Source of the DNA: Planctomyces sp.
GTDB taxonomy: Bacteria; Planctomycetota; Planctomycetia; Planctomycetales; Planctomycetaceae
Assembly: GCA_005778225.1 (NCBI GenBank)
Contig: SXPC01000088.1
Location: forward strand, 1-37,355
Length of the DNA stretch: 37,355 nucleotides
Direction: 5' to 3'
Shown here: in pieces, positions 17,210-24,599 of the stretch
Numbering within the stretch: position 1 is the stretch's first letter
Layout: each line of letters begins with the position of its first letter
The notes under the pieces: model-generated
The model's database searches: none
What the model was told of the DNA's origin: nothing
What the model saw: the letters and a program-made list of their open reading frames with translations, nothing else
Program-made: the position numbers and the translations under genes

Positions 17210-18526
17210 ATGTCTCGACCGCTCCTGATCATGATGATCCTCCTGGGTATCGCGCTCGGCTGCCGGGTTTCCGATCCCCCTGTTCTCAAGAAAAATCCCC
17301 ACTCGCTCATCTACGACGGCTTCGCCACCGGCAACTTCAAAGAAAATACACCGATCTTTGTCCGCGAAGCCTTCGCTGCCCAGAATCGCGAGCTCTCCGA
17401 ACCCGTCGCTGTCGTCAACTGGGAACCCAAAAAACACGCCCAGTGGGAAGTCTTTTACGCCACCAACCGCGGCCAGGGTCAACCCGCTAATTCCACCCGC
17501 GCGACCTACACCAACGAAGTCCTCACCACCCCAACCTTCGGACGAGCCGTCATCCAGATCCCTTCGCGAGGCCGCGGCGTCGATCCTCTTCTTGAAACCC
17601 CGCGTCCTAAGTGGGGCATCATTCCGGTCAGCCAGGAACTCAAATCGGCTCCCCTCGTCGAATTCCCTCTCGTCCAGCCCACAACGCCACCCGAGTTCTT
17701 CGCAGGTATTAACAAACAACTCGCTGCGTCCGCTAACCGCGACATCCTCCTGTTCGTCCACGGCTTCAACGTCAGCTTCGACGCCGCCATCCTCCGCACC
17801 GCCCAGATTGCCTGGGACATGCCCTTCAACGGCGCGATCATCAGCTACGCCTGGCCCACACAGGGCGGCCTTAAAAATTACTCGAAAGACGAGCCGATCA
17901 ACCTCGCCTCCGTTGTCCCGTTCACGGACTTTCTCACCCAACTCATCGGCTCCGTCCCTTCCACAACGAAAATCAACATCATCGTCCACAGCATGGGCAA
18001 CCGCATCGTCATGCAAAGCCTCGATCAGCTCCCCGACTTTCCAGACGGGCAAAACCCGATCCACAACCTCGTCCTCTGCGCCCCCGATGTCGGCGTCTCC
18101 GACTACCGCAAATGGATCACCAGCTGCCAAGCACAATGTGACCAGATCACGCTGTATACGAACATTGGAGACTCTGCTTTGATCTCCTCCAAAGGGATGC
18201 ATGCCGAACAAAGGGCAGGGGACTCTCATCCCCCCATCGTGATCGCAGGCGTCGACACGGTCGACTGCACCCGCATCGAGCTCAACCTCATGGGCCACAG
18301 CTACTACGGCAGCAACCCCGACGTCCTGACTGACCTCTTCATGCTCATCAAACAGAACAAACCCGCTGCGCAGCGGTCTCACTTAAAAGCCATCACCGAG
18401 ACCGATGGCCGTCAACACTACACGTTTGAAAACCACAGCCCCTCACTTTATTACTCATGGAACTTTGAAAAGACTTCGCAACATACGGCGTCTCCGCTGA
18501 ATGACAATAGCACCCTGTTAAAATAG
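17210..18526 (+). CDS. Alpha/beta hydrolase, DUF900-type, predicted lipoprotein
   Basis: A 438-residue protein with a hydrophobic N-terminus ending in a lipobox-like IALGC (Cys about 18), so it is probably a membrane-anchored envelope lipoprotein. The core has the DUF900 (PF05990) layout: VFYATNRGQG near residue 85, the strand-plus-turn ILLFVHGFNVSFDAAILR, ISYAWPTQG, and the nucleophile elbow IIVHSMGNRIVMQSL with the presumed catalytic Ser. A late His in MGHSYYGSNPDVLTDL and an Asp in APDVGVSDY could complete the triad. Homologous enzymes are esterases or lipases of unknown substrate. It has no operon partner: tRNA-Lys lies divergently upstream, and the glycine-zipper gene follows after 246 bp. 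The antisense 408-residue ORF is a shadow. Confidence 0.85.
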   Translation: MSRPLLIMMILLGIALGCRVSDPPVLKKNPHSLIYDGFATGNFKENTPIFVREAFAAQNRELSEPVAVVNWEPKKHAQWEVFYATNRGQGQPANSTRATYTNEVLTTPTFGRAVIQIPSRGRGVDPLLETPRPKWGIIPVSQELKSAPLVEFPLVQPTTPPEFFAGINKQLAASANRDILLFVHGFNVSFDAAILRTAQIAWDMPFNGAIISYAWPTQGGLKNYSKDEPINLASVVPFTDFLTQLIGSVPSTTKINIIVHSMGNRIVMQSLDQLPDFPDGQNPIHNLVLCAPDVGVSDYRKWITSCQAQCDQITLYTNIGDSALISSKGMHAEQRAGDSHPPIVIAGVDTVDCTRIELNLMGHSYYGSNPDVLTDLFMLIKQNKPAAQRSHLKAITETDGRQHYTFENHSPSLYYSWNFEKTSQHTASPLNDNSTLLK

Positions 18527-18772
18527 GACATCCCGTCAAAATCTCCTCGAAACAGCAAACCAGAGCAAATGGACAACCTGGGTATCAGCCTTCGCTTCCA
18601 TGCTCAAAACTGGTGTTTCTCTGAGTTCTCACTTTCGCTAGACTTCCCGCCCCTCCAAGAGAAACACCATCGATCGTCTCATTTCGACCAGCCAGAGACA
18701 GAACAGCCTTTTCGTCAGCCGATAAAAGAACTGACGGACCGCAACGAACAGATTGAGGGCAGGAGGCCCGTA

Positions 18773-19441
18773 ATGAAATCTCAGACAAATCGATACTGGA
18801 CAGTTTCCACGACTCAAACCATGTGGGCACTCTCAACATCCGTCGTCATTTCGTTGACTGGATGCGCTCACTCAGGCCCTCACCAGACCGCTGGCACGGT
18901 CATCGGTACTGGACTGGGAGCCGTCGCGGGTGGGATCATCGGAGCGAACACAGGTGACCCGAATACGGGTCTTCTTGTCGGGGCAGCCACCGGAGCGCTC
19001 GCCGGTGGAATCCTCGGCAACGCCAAAGACGCACGTGATGAACGCGACGCCGCTGTCGCACATGCTGCATATGTCCAGAACTCCATGACGAATTACGACC
19101 TCGTCCAGTTGACCGCCAACGGCGTCAGTCCTGACGTCATCGTCGGCATGGTGCGTGAACGCGGCGGACGTTTCGACCTTAGCCCTCCAGGCGTTATCAG
19201 CCTCAAACAACAAGGCGTCAGCGACCAGGTCATCCTCGCCTGCCAATACTCTCACTCGACTCTCCCAGCCAGACATGTCTCGGAAGTCTATCCGGCGCCA
19301 CCAGCTCCCGTTTACGTTTCCCCGGGACCCGCTGTCATTGTTGAACCCGCGCCCGTCTTCATCGCGCGACGACGTCCTCCGCACTACTGGCATCACCACC
19401 ATTGCGGCCCCGAATTCGGCGTTGGCTTCCACTTCGATTGA
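18773..19441 (+). CDS. Glycine-zipper outer-envelope lipoprotein with His-rich tail
   Basis: A 222-residue protein. I chose the ATG at 18773 because a textbook AGGAGG sits six bases upstream; the 68 residues added by the track ORF are probably leader DNA. A lipobox ends at ISLTGCAH. A glycine zipper follows (TVIGTGLGAVAGGIIGANTG, LLVGAATGALAGGILGNAKD), as in Rcs/SlyB/YmgG-type envelope proteins that insert into or span a membrane. A helical region then carries two similar short motifs ending GVSPDVIVGMV and GVSDQVILACQ. The tail is Pro-rich and ends HYWHHHHCGP..., which might bind metal. The specific role is unknown. The gene converges on the next one, with a strong terminator between. Confidence 0.82.
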   Translation: MKSQTNRYWTVSTTQTMWALSTSVVISLTGCAHSGPHQTAGTVIGTGLGAVAGGIIGANTGDPNTGLLVGAATGALAGGILGNAKDARDERDAAVAHAAYVQNSMTNYDLVQLTANGVSPDVIVGMVRERGGRFDLSPPGVISLKQQGVSDQVILACQYSHSTLPARHVSEVYPAPPAPVYVSPGPAVIVEPAPVFIARRRPPHYWHHHHCGPEFGVGFHFD

Positions 19442-19476
19442 TGGCTCTTTCGTCTGTGAAATCGCGTCTGTCAAAT

Positions 19477-19517
19477 AATAAAAGCCTCCATCACGTATCG
19501 TGATGGAGGCTTTTATT
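19477..19517. terminator. Bidirectional rho-independent terminator
   Basis: A perfect 19-bp inverted repeat (AATAAAAGCCTCC...) around a TAT loop, with A-rich and T-rich ends on both sides, so it can stop transcription from both converging genes. Confidence 0.93.
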
Positions 19518-19534
19518 CAAAACAACACTCAAGT

Positions 19535-20851
19535 CTAGCTGCGCGTCGCGTTATACGCATACGCGACATTGCGTTGAGCTTCATCGGCTCCCATTTTTCC
19601 GCCCAAGACCGCGACGGCTAATGCCAGCGCACTTGAAGCAAAGATCAGCCACAGAACGCCCTGCGTGTAATCAGAGGCTTTTTCTACGGCAGCGTTTGCC
19701 GTGACCTTCATGTCTTCGACGGTCTTGTTGTATTCATCGATCGTTGGTTTGACTTCGGCATAGACTCCGTCGACAACATCATTGACCTGCGCACGGCTCA
19801 GGTTCGTCGAGGCAACGAGAACGTTCTTAGCCGATTCAGGCTTGCCGTTGACCATGTGCATCCCGATCGTCTTCATTTCGTTGTAGTCGAGTTGGTTGAG
19901 AGCCTCTTGAACCTGTTGTTCATTCAACTCTGGTCCACCGGCTGCATCGGAGTCTGCAATTTTGCGAACTGTATAATTCTGAACGATCGTTTTCACATCC
20001 GCGACGAGATTCTGGTTGTTGTTGTCAGTACCGATCTCTTTTTGAATCTGCTTGGAAATCCCGGTCATGAGACTATCGATCTGCTCAGGACTCAAATCGG
20101 TTTTTTCTGCGATCAACTGCTTTGCCTCGTCTGGCTTATCGTCGGTCAATTTGGTAACCAGATCTGTAAAGGTTTGCTGATCAAGGTTATCCATCGCGAC
20201 GCGAACTTCGTCCTTATTGACTTGTGCGCCTTGGGGATCTTCACTATTTGCAATGACTTCCGCCGCTCGCTCTTTCATTTGAGCAGCCAGCTGGGTCACA
20301 ATTTCTGAATCCCGCATTTGCTGCAGCGGCATGCCACTGATCGCATTAGCAGCAAGGTCAGTCGTGCCTTGAGCGGCGTTGGACATCCCTTGAGCTGCTG
20401 CTGAGGTCACATTCGCTGCGGCTTGCACTGTTCCCGAAAGAACCTGATAGCCGGAGTAAATCAGATTGCTGACTCCCATGGAGACCATGACCAGCGTCGC
20501 AATCGTTCCCAGGCTCCAGACCGTCATGCCATGCAGCATGCCCGCCGTATCATCGGGACGACCCGCTAACCGAGCAGCGATCCAACCCCCGACGAAGTAA
20601 GAAACGAGCATCGAAATAATGATCCATCCCACAGTCGTCCAAGCAAGTCCTTCTCCGACCGATTCGCCATCAGTCGCATCGGCGATGGTGAAGCCGAGTG
20701 TAATGCCGAAGAAATTCATCAGCCAGCTGACCGCGAGCGCACAGATCGTGCCGGCAAAGATGGCTCCCCAGCTGATCTGAGAAAGACGTGCCTGTCGCTG
20801 CCAGATTTCGTCTCGTCGGACGGGATCGATTTCGATTGTTCTAACTTCCAT
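19535..20851 (-). CDS. Polytopic membrane protein with duplicated helical domain
   Basis: A 438-residue protein, start set at 20851 where AGGAG lies seven bases upstream. Membrane helices are visible near residues 30-50, 70-92 and 110-135, and a last one near 405-428 (VLWLIFASSALALAVAVLGG). The central helical part contains a duplicated unit: 'VRVAMDNLDQQTFTDLV...KPDEAKQLIAEKTDLSPEQIDSLMTGI' (about 213-270) and 'VQEALNQLDYNEMKTIG...KPESAKNVLVASTNLSRAQVNDVVDGV' (about 311-370). I do not recognise the family. N-terminal features (WGAIFAGTICALAVSWLMNFFGITLGF) resemble planctomycete and proteobacterial membrane proteins annotated only as hypothetical. It stands alone, with a terminator at its 3' end. 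Confidence 0.8.
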   Translation of the reverse strand: MEVRTIEIDPVRRDEIWQRQARLSQISWGAIFAGTICALAVSWLMNFFGITLGFTIADATDGESVGEGLAWTTVGWIIISMLVSYFVGGWIAARLAGRPDDTAGMLHGMTVWSLGTIATLVMVSMGVSNLIYSGYQVLSGTVQAAANVTSAAAQGMSNAAQGTTDLAANAISGMPLQQMRDSEIVTQLAAQMKERAAEVIANSEDPQGAQVNKDEVRVAMDNLDQQTFTDLVTKLTDDKPDEAKQLIAEKTDLSPEQIDSLMTGISKQIQKEIGTDNNNQNLVADVKTIVQNYTVRKIADSDAAGGPELNEQQVQEALNQLDYNEMKTIGMHMVNGKPESAKNVLVASTNLSRAQVNDVVDGVYAEVKPTIDEYNKTVEDMKVTANAAVEKASDYTQGVLWLIFASSALALAVAVLGGKMGADEAQRNVAYAYNATRS

Positions 20852-21146
20852 AGTGTGACTCCTGTTTTCACAAGGGTGTTGCGTATTAGCCAACCGACGG
20901 GAGGGCCTCTCGAAAGTGTTGAGAGGCAAAGCAGATGCCAAACGGGGGTAACATGAAGATCAATCGCGAAACGAACGCCTGTGTAGCAATGTTTCAGAAT
21001 GCTCCAGTAAGAATGGCGCTATCAGCAAGCAGAGCGCTTCGGGAGAGGACAGACGAGCGTCACCACCTGCAGAAAACAGATGTGCGTGAGCATTGCGATG
21101 GAATGCAAAACGGGAGAATGCAATTCAACCAGCCAGCGAAATGATT
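20852..21146. other. Intergenic region before the membrane-protein gene
   Basis: About 295 bp between two minus-strand transcription units. It must hold the promoter of the membrane-protein gene, but no clear -35/-10 pair was found. The 69-residue ORF in the track (20935-21144, +) has no recognisable protein character. No terminator hairpin was found after the TadE gene. Confidence 0.5.
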
Positions 21147-21572
21147 CTAAAATTTATTGATCCACTCGCGTGATAGCGTGCATGATTTCGTGATCGTTTT
21201 GCCCTTGGTCAATTTCCCCACCACCCAGGTACTGGACGCGACCGGAATCGAAACCGACACAGTAATCTGCTGCGTTTGTCCTGTGATGACCGAAGGTGTG
21301 ATGGTGACGGTCTTCTGCTTCACACCAATCAGATTCAGGTAGTGATTAACTTCTGCAGTCACTGCCGCCGCCGTCGCTCCTGGAAGGATGCCACGTCGAG
21401 CCCCTTCATAAACAGCGATCTCGGCGTTGTTTCGAATCATGCTCATCCGACTGAGTTCGATTCCGCTGAAAATGACGAAGAACGCCACCGGCGCAATCAC
21501 CGCAAACTCCACGACCGTCGCACCACAACGCTTAGACTTGGCTTGTAAAGTAGTCGATCGCAGGATTCGCAT
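21147..21572 (-). CDS. TadE-like pseudopilin
   Basis: A 141-residue protein. RCGATVVEFAVIAPVAFFVIFSGIELSRM is the TadE signature: a GA/TVVEFA cleavage-type motif followed by one long hydrophobic helix, the Glu sitting five residues after the predicted prepilin peptidase site. The remainder is a small beta-rich domain. Tad proteins of this kind are minor pseudopilins of Flp pilus systems and are exported through the inner membrane. It is last in a three-gene minus-strand cluster (TadE, vWA-TadG, TadE). No TadA ATPase, TadB/C platform or RcpA secretin lies in the window, so the assembly machine, if any, is elsewhere. Confidence 0.85.
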   Translation of the reverse strand: MRILRSTTLQAKSKRCGATVVEFAVIAPVAFFVIFSGIELSRMSMIRNNAEIAVYEGARRGILPGATAAAVTAEVNHYLNLIGVKQKTVTITPSVITGQTQQITVSVSIPVASSTWVVGKLTKGKTITKSCTLSREWINKF

Positions 21573-21629
21573 AGGAAAATCTCGATAACGGGTGGTTCAC
21601 AAAATCGCGAGAGCCAGAATTGGCCGGAA

Positions 21630-22847
21630 CTACTCAATCAGGACCACAGGCAACGAAAGGGCCAGTCGACGAAACGCTTCCTTTAATTCGTCTTCACTAC
21701 TGGCGAAGTAATGGGTTCCGCCAGTCAGTGTTGCAATCTGTTTCATCGTTCCCTGGTCCGTGCCTTCGAGAAACGAAATGGTGTGAATGATGATCCCAGA
21801 GTTCTTCGCCGTCTGGGCTGTCGTCAGCGGATCCCCCCCTTGGTTCCATTGCCCATCGCTCATCAGAATGATGACCTTCTGAGTCATCGGACGAATATTC
21901 TTCGCTGTCAGAACAGCGATGGCTTCCGTCAATCCGGATGACATATTCGTCCCGCCGAGCATGATGTCATTGCCCAGCGACGTCACATCTCCGGTGATCT
22001 TTGTGTAGTCGGTTGTCAGTTCACGGTTCCGGGTGACCGCTGCAAATGTTCGTTTCGTCAGGTTGCCTTCGTAGTTGGAACTGGTGATCTGAGATCCCCA
22101 GGTGACCAGCCCGATCTGTGGGGTTGTTTCGAGTTGTTTGAGCGTCTGCATAAATGTTGAAATTGCGTTTGACAGGCTCGACCATCGACTTAACGCCGGA
22201 TGCGGTGAACTCGCCAGATGCTTGTCGCTGTCAGACCTGAGGTTCTTAACAAGAATTCGTGATGCCACCAGCGGCGGATAATCCCAATCATTCCCTGAGC
22301 GATCGAAGCACATGGAATGCGAACGGTCCAGGCAGAGGACGATATCCTGCTCAAATTGAGCCGCGGTCGCAATTTCTTTCGGTGTGAATATCTCAGTACC
22401 AACCAGCTTACCGAAGAATAAGCCGACCGGGGGATTCCCGCTCGTCCCGTCGAGCTTCGGCATCACTCGAACAGAGGTAAAAGGAGTTTTCCCGTTTTGG
22501 AATGACCAGGAACCATCCGGATTCATGGTCGAGTTGCCAATTTCGATATCATTACTTCTCAACACCAGCGAGCGTCCTGCGACTTTATTCTGGCTGGCAA
22601 CATGAATTGCCGCCTCAATCGCCTTCTGCTGATTCTGAGTGCGTGAAAGAGCCTCAGTCCCCGCTTTGGCAGCCGCATCGCTGGCGGCGCGCAAGTCCGT
22701 CTTCGCCAGTTCCATCCATGCAACATCGACCGTAAAGCTGACCATGATCAGCATCACAACCAGCAGCGATGTCATGAGAACAAGCATGGCACCGAGTCGG
22801 TTCGACTGATTGGTCATCAGCTCGGTTGGAACGAAGAACTTCTTCAT
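21630..22847 (-). CDS. vWA-domain TadG-like protein
   Basis: A 405-residue protein. The N-terminus has a Tad_N/TadG-type hydrophobic helix (RLGAMLVLMTSLLVVMLIMVSFTVDVAWMELAKTDLRAASDAAAKAGTEAL). From about residue 165 comes a von Willebrand A domain with an intact MIDAS: LCLDRSHSM (DxSxS), Thr in GGTNMSSGL and Asp in ILMSDGQWNQGG. It should be anchored by one helix with the vWA domain outside, binding a protein partner through a divalent metal. Its ATG overlaps the stop of the upstream TadE gene by four bases (ATGA), so the two are translationally coupled; 57 bp separate it from the downstream TadE. TadG of classical Tad loci has this architecture. Confidence 0.87.
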   Translation of the reverse strand: MKKFFVPTELMTNQSNRLGAMLVLMTSLLVVMLIMVSFTVDVAWMELAKTDLRAASDAAAKAGTEALSRTQNQQKAIEAAIHVASQNKVAGRSLVLRSNDIEIGNSTMNPDGSWSFQNGKTPFTSVRVMPKLDGTSGNPPVGLFFGKLVGTEIFTPKEIATAAQFEQDIVLCLDRSHSMCFDRSGNDWDYPPLVASRILVKNLRSDSDKHLASSPHPALSRWSSLSNAISTFMQTLKQLETTPQIGLVTWGSQITSSNYEGNLTKRTFAAVTRNRELTTDYTKITGDVTSLGNDIMLGGTNMSSGLTEAIAVLTAKNIRPMTQKVIILMSDGQWNQGGDPLTTAQTAKNSGIIIHTISFLEGTDQGTMKQIATLTGGTHYFASSEDELKEAFRRLALSLPVVLIE

Positions 22848-23263
22848 AGACGAATCATCCGAATAGTCGATTCAAAGTAGCCACCTTTGAACAGAAAGTT
22901 GATAGGCAGCCGATTATCTTTTTCGATCACGCGAACACGCATCGAAATCTCCGTCCCGCGAAGCGTACTTGAGTTAATCGCCGGCGTCACATCGACGTCA
23001 TATTTCGTGATCCCGCGAGCATTCAGGATCTCTTTGACGCGCAGTTCCGCAGACGCCTGTGTCCCGCCGCTGGCAGTCGCGACACGGGCTCCTTCGTAAG
23101 CAGCTGTCGTTGCAGCCTGACGCATGTAGATCCCGTTGGCAGCTTCAATCGACATCAGGAGAAGCGAGAGCACCAGCGGCAAAAAGACAGCAAACTCCAC
23201 CATCGCGCCGCCGCGACGGGAGTGATTTTGAGCATTGAATTTCAGAACACGTCTGTGTCGCAT
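22844..23263 (-). CDS. TadE-like pseudopilin (first gene of cluster)
   Basis: A 139-residue protein. Start set at the ATG at 23263; the 44 extra residues of the track ORF (starting MPDGRNLRC) overlap an inverted repeat and look non-coding. The TadE signature is RRGGAMVEFAVFLPLVLSLLLMSIEAANGIYMRQAATTAAYEGARVA. It is paralogous to the TadE gene at 21147: both share the 'AAYEGAR/AVYEGAR' segment right after the helix. It is first in the minus-strand cluster and coupled by ATGA overlap to the vWA gene. There is no strong Shine-Dalgarno site. Confidence 0.85.
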   Translation of the reverse strand: MRHRRVLKFNAQNHSRRGGAMVEFAVFLPLVLSLLLMSIEAANGIYMRQAATTAAYEGARVATASGGTQASAELRVKEILNARGITKYDVDVTPAINSSTLRGTEISMRVRVIEKDNRLPINFLFKGGYFESTIRMIRL

Positions 23264-23677
23264 GTTCGCTGAGTCATTCAGGAAGAAGGCGGAATTCGAA
23301 ACTGTGCACGGTTTGGCACCGGGCACCGTTTGGCACCGTGCACTCAACCTTATGGTGCAAACCGACGCACACCTGAGGTTTCTCCCGTCTGGCAACAGGA
23401 AATGTCACGTTCGGGCGAACTTTGACGGTTATGCCGATCTGCGAAACATGTCCTGATGATTCAACAGTAACGTCTTTACGATGACATTTTGTCTTCTCGA
23501 GCTCCGCTCGTCAGAGTCCGGCACATGCCCGACGCCTCTTCGTTACGATCAATACATCAGGAACAGCCTTCAAAGGCGACGTTCCCAGTCGCGCGTGGTC
23601 GATGTCGTGACACTTGAGGACAGAGGCATTCAAACACGGAAGTAACGCGTCCTGTGACGGACGTCTGGAGATCAGGG
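23264..23677. other. Divergent intergenic region between the Tad cluster and the secreted-protein gene
   Basis: About 410 bp holding both outward promoters. The only structure I see is the inverted repeat at 23304-23343, 41 bp before the Tad cluster ATG. No convincing sigma-70 or sigma-54 box was found. Confidence 0.5.
23304..23343. repeat. Inverted plus direct repeat upstream of the Tad cluster
   Basis: GTGCACGGT and ACCGTGCAC are perfect 9-bp arms around 22 bp. Inside, two direct copies of GTTTGGCACCG lie 17 bp apart. It could form a hairpin in the 5' leader of the TadE mRNA or bind a regulator. Confidence 0.6.
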
Positions 23678-24058
23678 ATGAACTGCAACGTATCTCGCAT
23701 CGTCGTAGGAGGCCTACTCGGCCTGGGAATGCTCACCAGCTCCGCACAAGCCGGCGGGAAATGCTACGACTGCCTTCTGAAGAAGTTTCCCCCCGGACTG
23801 CCATGCTTCTTCTACCCGCATCACGGCGTCGTCTGCGAACCGCCTCGTAAGGACTACAAGCCTTACACCTACGAATGTGCCACGAAAAACCCACTGCTGT
23901 ATTACGGGCCATCTGGTCCATTGATGCGACCCCTGCAAGTCTATGTTCCGCCAATGATCCCCGACGCCCCTTACTGCCCCGAAGGCGAAATGGGACATCC
24001 CATGAGTACGCCTTTGTCTCCCACGCCTGAGCCCGGTGTTCACCACCCGCTGTATTGA
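23678..24058 (+). CDS. Small secreted Cys/Pro-rich protein, unknown function
   Basis: A 126-residue protein. The ATG at 23678 is chosen because GGAG lies seven bases upstream; the track start is 24 bases further out. A signal peptide (VSRIVVGGLLGLGMLTSSAQA) has a clear AxA cleavage site, leaving a mature chain beginning GGKCYDCLLKKF. The mature chain holds several Cys residues (CYDC, LPCFF, VVCEPP, YECATK, PYCPEG) and is rich in Pro and Tyr. I recognise no family; short secreted proteins of this style are common in planctomycetes. It is probably exported and disulfide-bonded. The two genes that follow encode lipoproteins on the same strand, but a sigma-54 promoter lies between, so it is probably a separate transcript. 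Confidence 0.72.
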   Translation: MNCNVSRIVVGGLLGLGMLTSSAQAGGKCYDCLLKKFPPGLPCFFYPHHGVVCEPPRKDYKPYTYECATKNPLLYYGPSGPLMRPLQVYVPPMIPDAPYCPEGEMGHPMSTPLSPTPEPGVHHPLY

Positions 24059-24135
24059 TCGCCCAGAGAGCAGAGTGGTCGTTACTCACTCGAAAGTCGC
24101 CATGAAAAAATGCGGATAATGGGTGATTACCTAAC

Positions 24136-24151
24136 TGGCACCCGCTTTGCA
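24136..24151 (+). promoter_or_regulatory. Sigma-54 (RpoN) promoter
   Basis: TGGCACCCGCTTTGCA matches the -24/-12 consensus TGGCACG-N4-TTGCW with one mismatch and exact GG-GC spacing. It is in a non-coding stretch and points at the lipoprotein gene 43 bp downstream. Confidence 0.75.
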
Positions 24152-24194
24152 TTGTGTTCGTAGCGTCAACACATGGTCCATTGAAAGGAACCAC

Positions 24195-24431
24195 ATGAGT
24201 ACGCTGCGAAACCATGCCTCCAAATTATTCCTGGCAAGTCTGTGCCTCACCGGTCTGACCTTCTCATCAGGCTGTGAACGCAAGGTTCTCGATATCGAGG
24301 GTCCTGGCGGTTCGGGTATCGAAGTCAAAGAGAACCCAATCACCAACGAGAAGAAGGTGGAAGTGAAGGGAGACGAAGACACTCCCCCACCGGTCGTCGT
24401 GCCAGAACCAGCACCTGCTCCCGTTGATTAA
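24195..24431 (+). CDS. Small lipoprotein, unknown function
   Basis: A 78-residue protein starting at the ATG at 24195, with AAAGGA five bases upstream; the 16 upstream residues of the track ORF overlap the promoter region. The N-terminus (KLFLASLCLTGLTFSSGC) ends in a lipobox with Cys about 27, so the mature protein is about 50 residues. It is charged and acidic (GIEVKENPITNEKKVEVKGDED) and ends in a Pro/Val-rich tail (PPPVVVPEPAPAPVD) that could span peptidoglycan. No family is recognised. The sigma-54 promoter upstream implies control by an enhancer-binding protein, and a terminator 24 bp past its stop makes it a single-gene transcript. Confidence 0.75.
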   Translation: MSTLRNHASKLFLASLCLTGLTFSSGCERKVLDIEGPGGSGIEVKENPITNEKKVEVKGDEDTPPPVVVPEPAPAPVD

Positions 24432-24454
24432 CATCCTTGCGGCATAAATGAATG

Positions 24455-24495
24455 ATCCTTTCTCCACGAGGCGACTCGAGGGGGAGGGATTTTTT
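24455..24495 (+). terminator. Rho-independent terminator after the small lipoprotein gene
   Basis: A long GC-rich hairpin (ATCC.../...GGGAT with an inner CGAG-GCGA-CTCG stem) followed by six T residues. Confidence 0.75.
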
Positions 24496-24599
24496 CGTTA
24501 GCAACGCGATGTCTGCGCCCTTCCCCAATTTGACCAGCACCTCCGTCGCTGATAGCATCCGACCTGAAAGTTCAGGCTTGCACACAGGAGGTTTCTATC

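Noticed and set aside
17156-18382. 408-residue minus-strand ORF antisense to the hydrolase
   Set aside because: It has no recognisable domain and mirrors the codon periodicity of the DUF900 gene, which is clearly real; long antisense ORFs are expected with this C-rich third-position usage.
18569-18772. 68-residue N-terminal extension of the glycine-zipper ORF
   Set aside because: AGGAGG directly before the ATG at 18773 and the lipoprotein signal starting there argue that the extension is untranslated leader.
23235-23456. 73-residue + strand ORF over the Tad promoter region
   Set aside because: It runs antisense across the start of tadE and through the inverted repeat, with no family resemblance or ribosome site.
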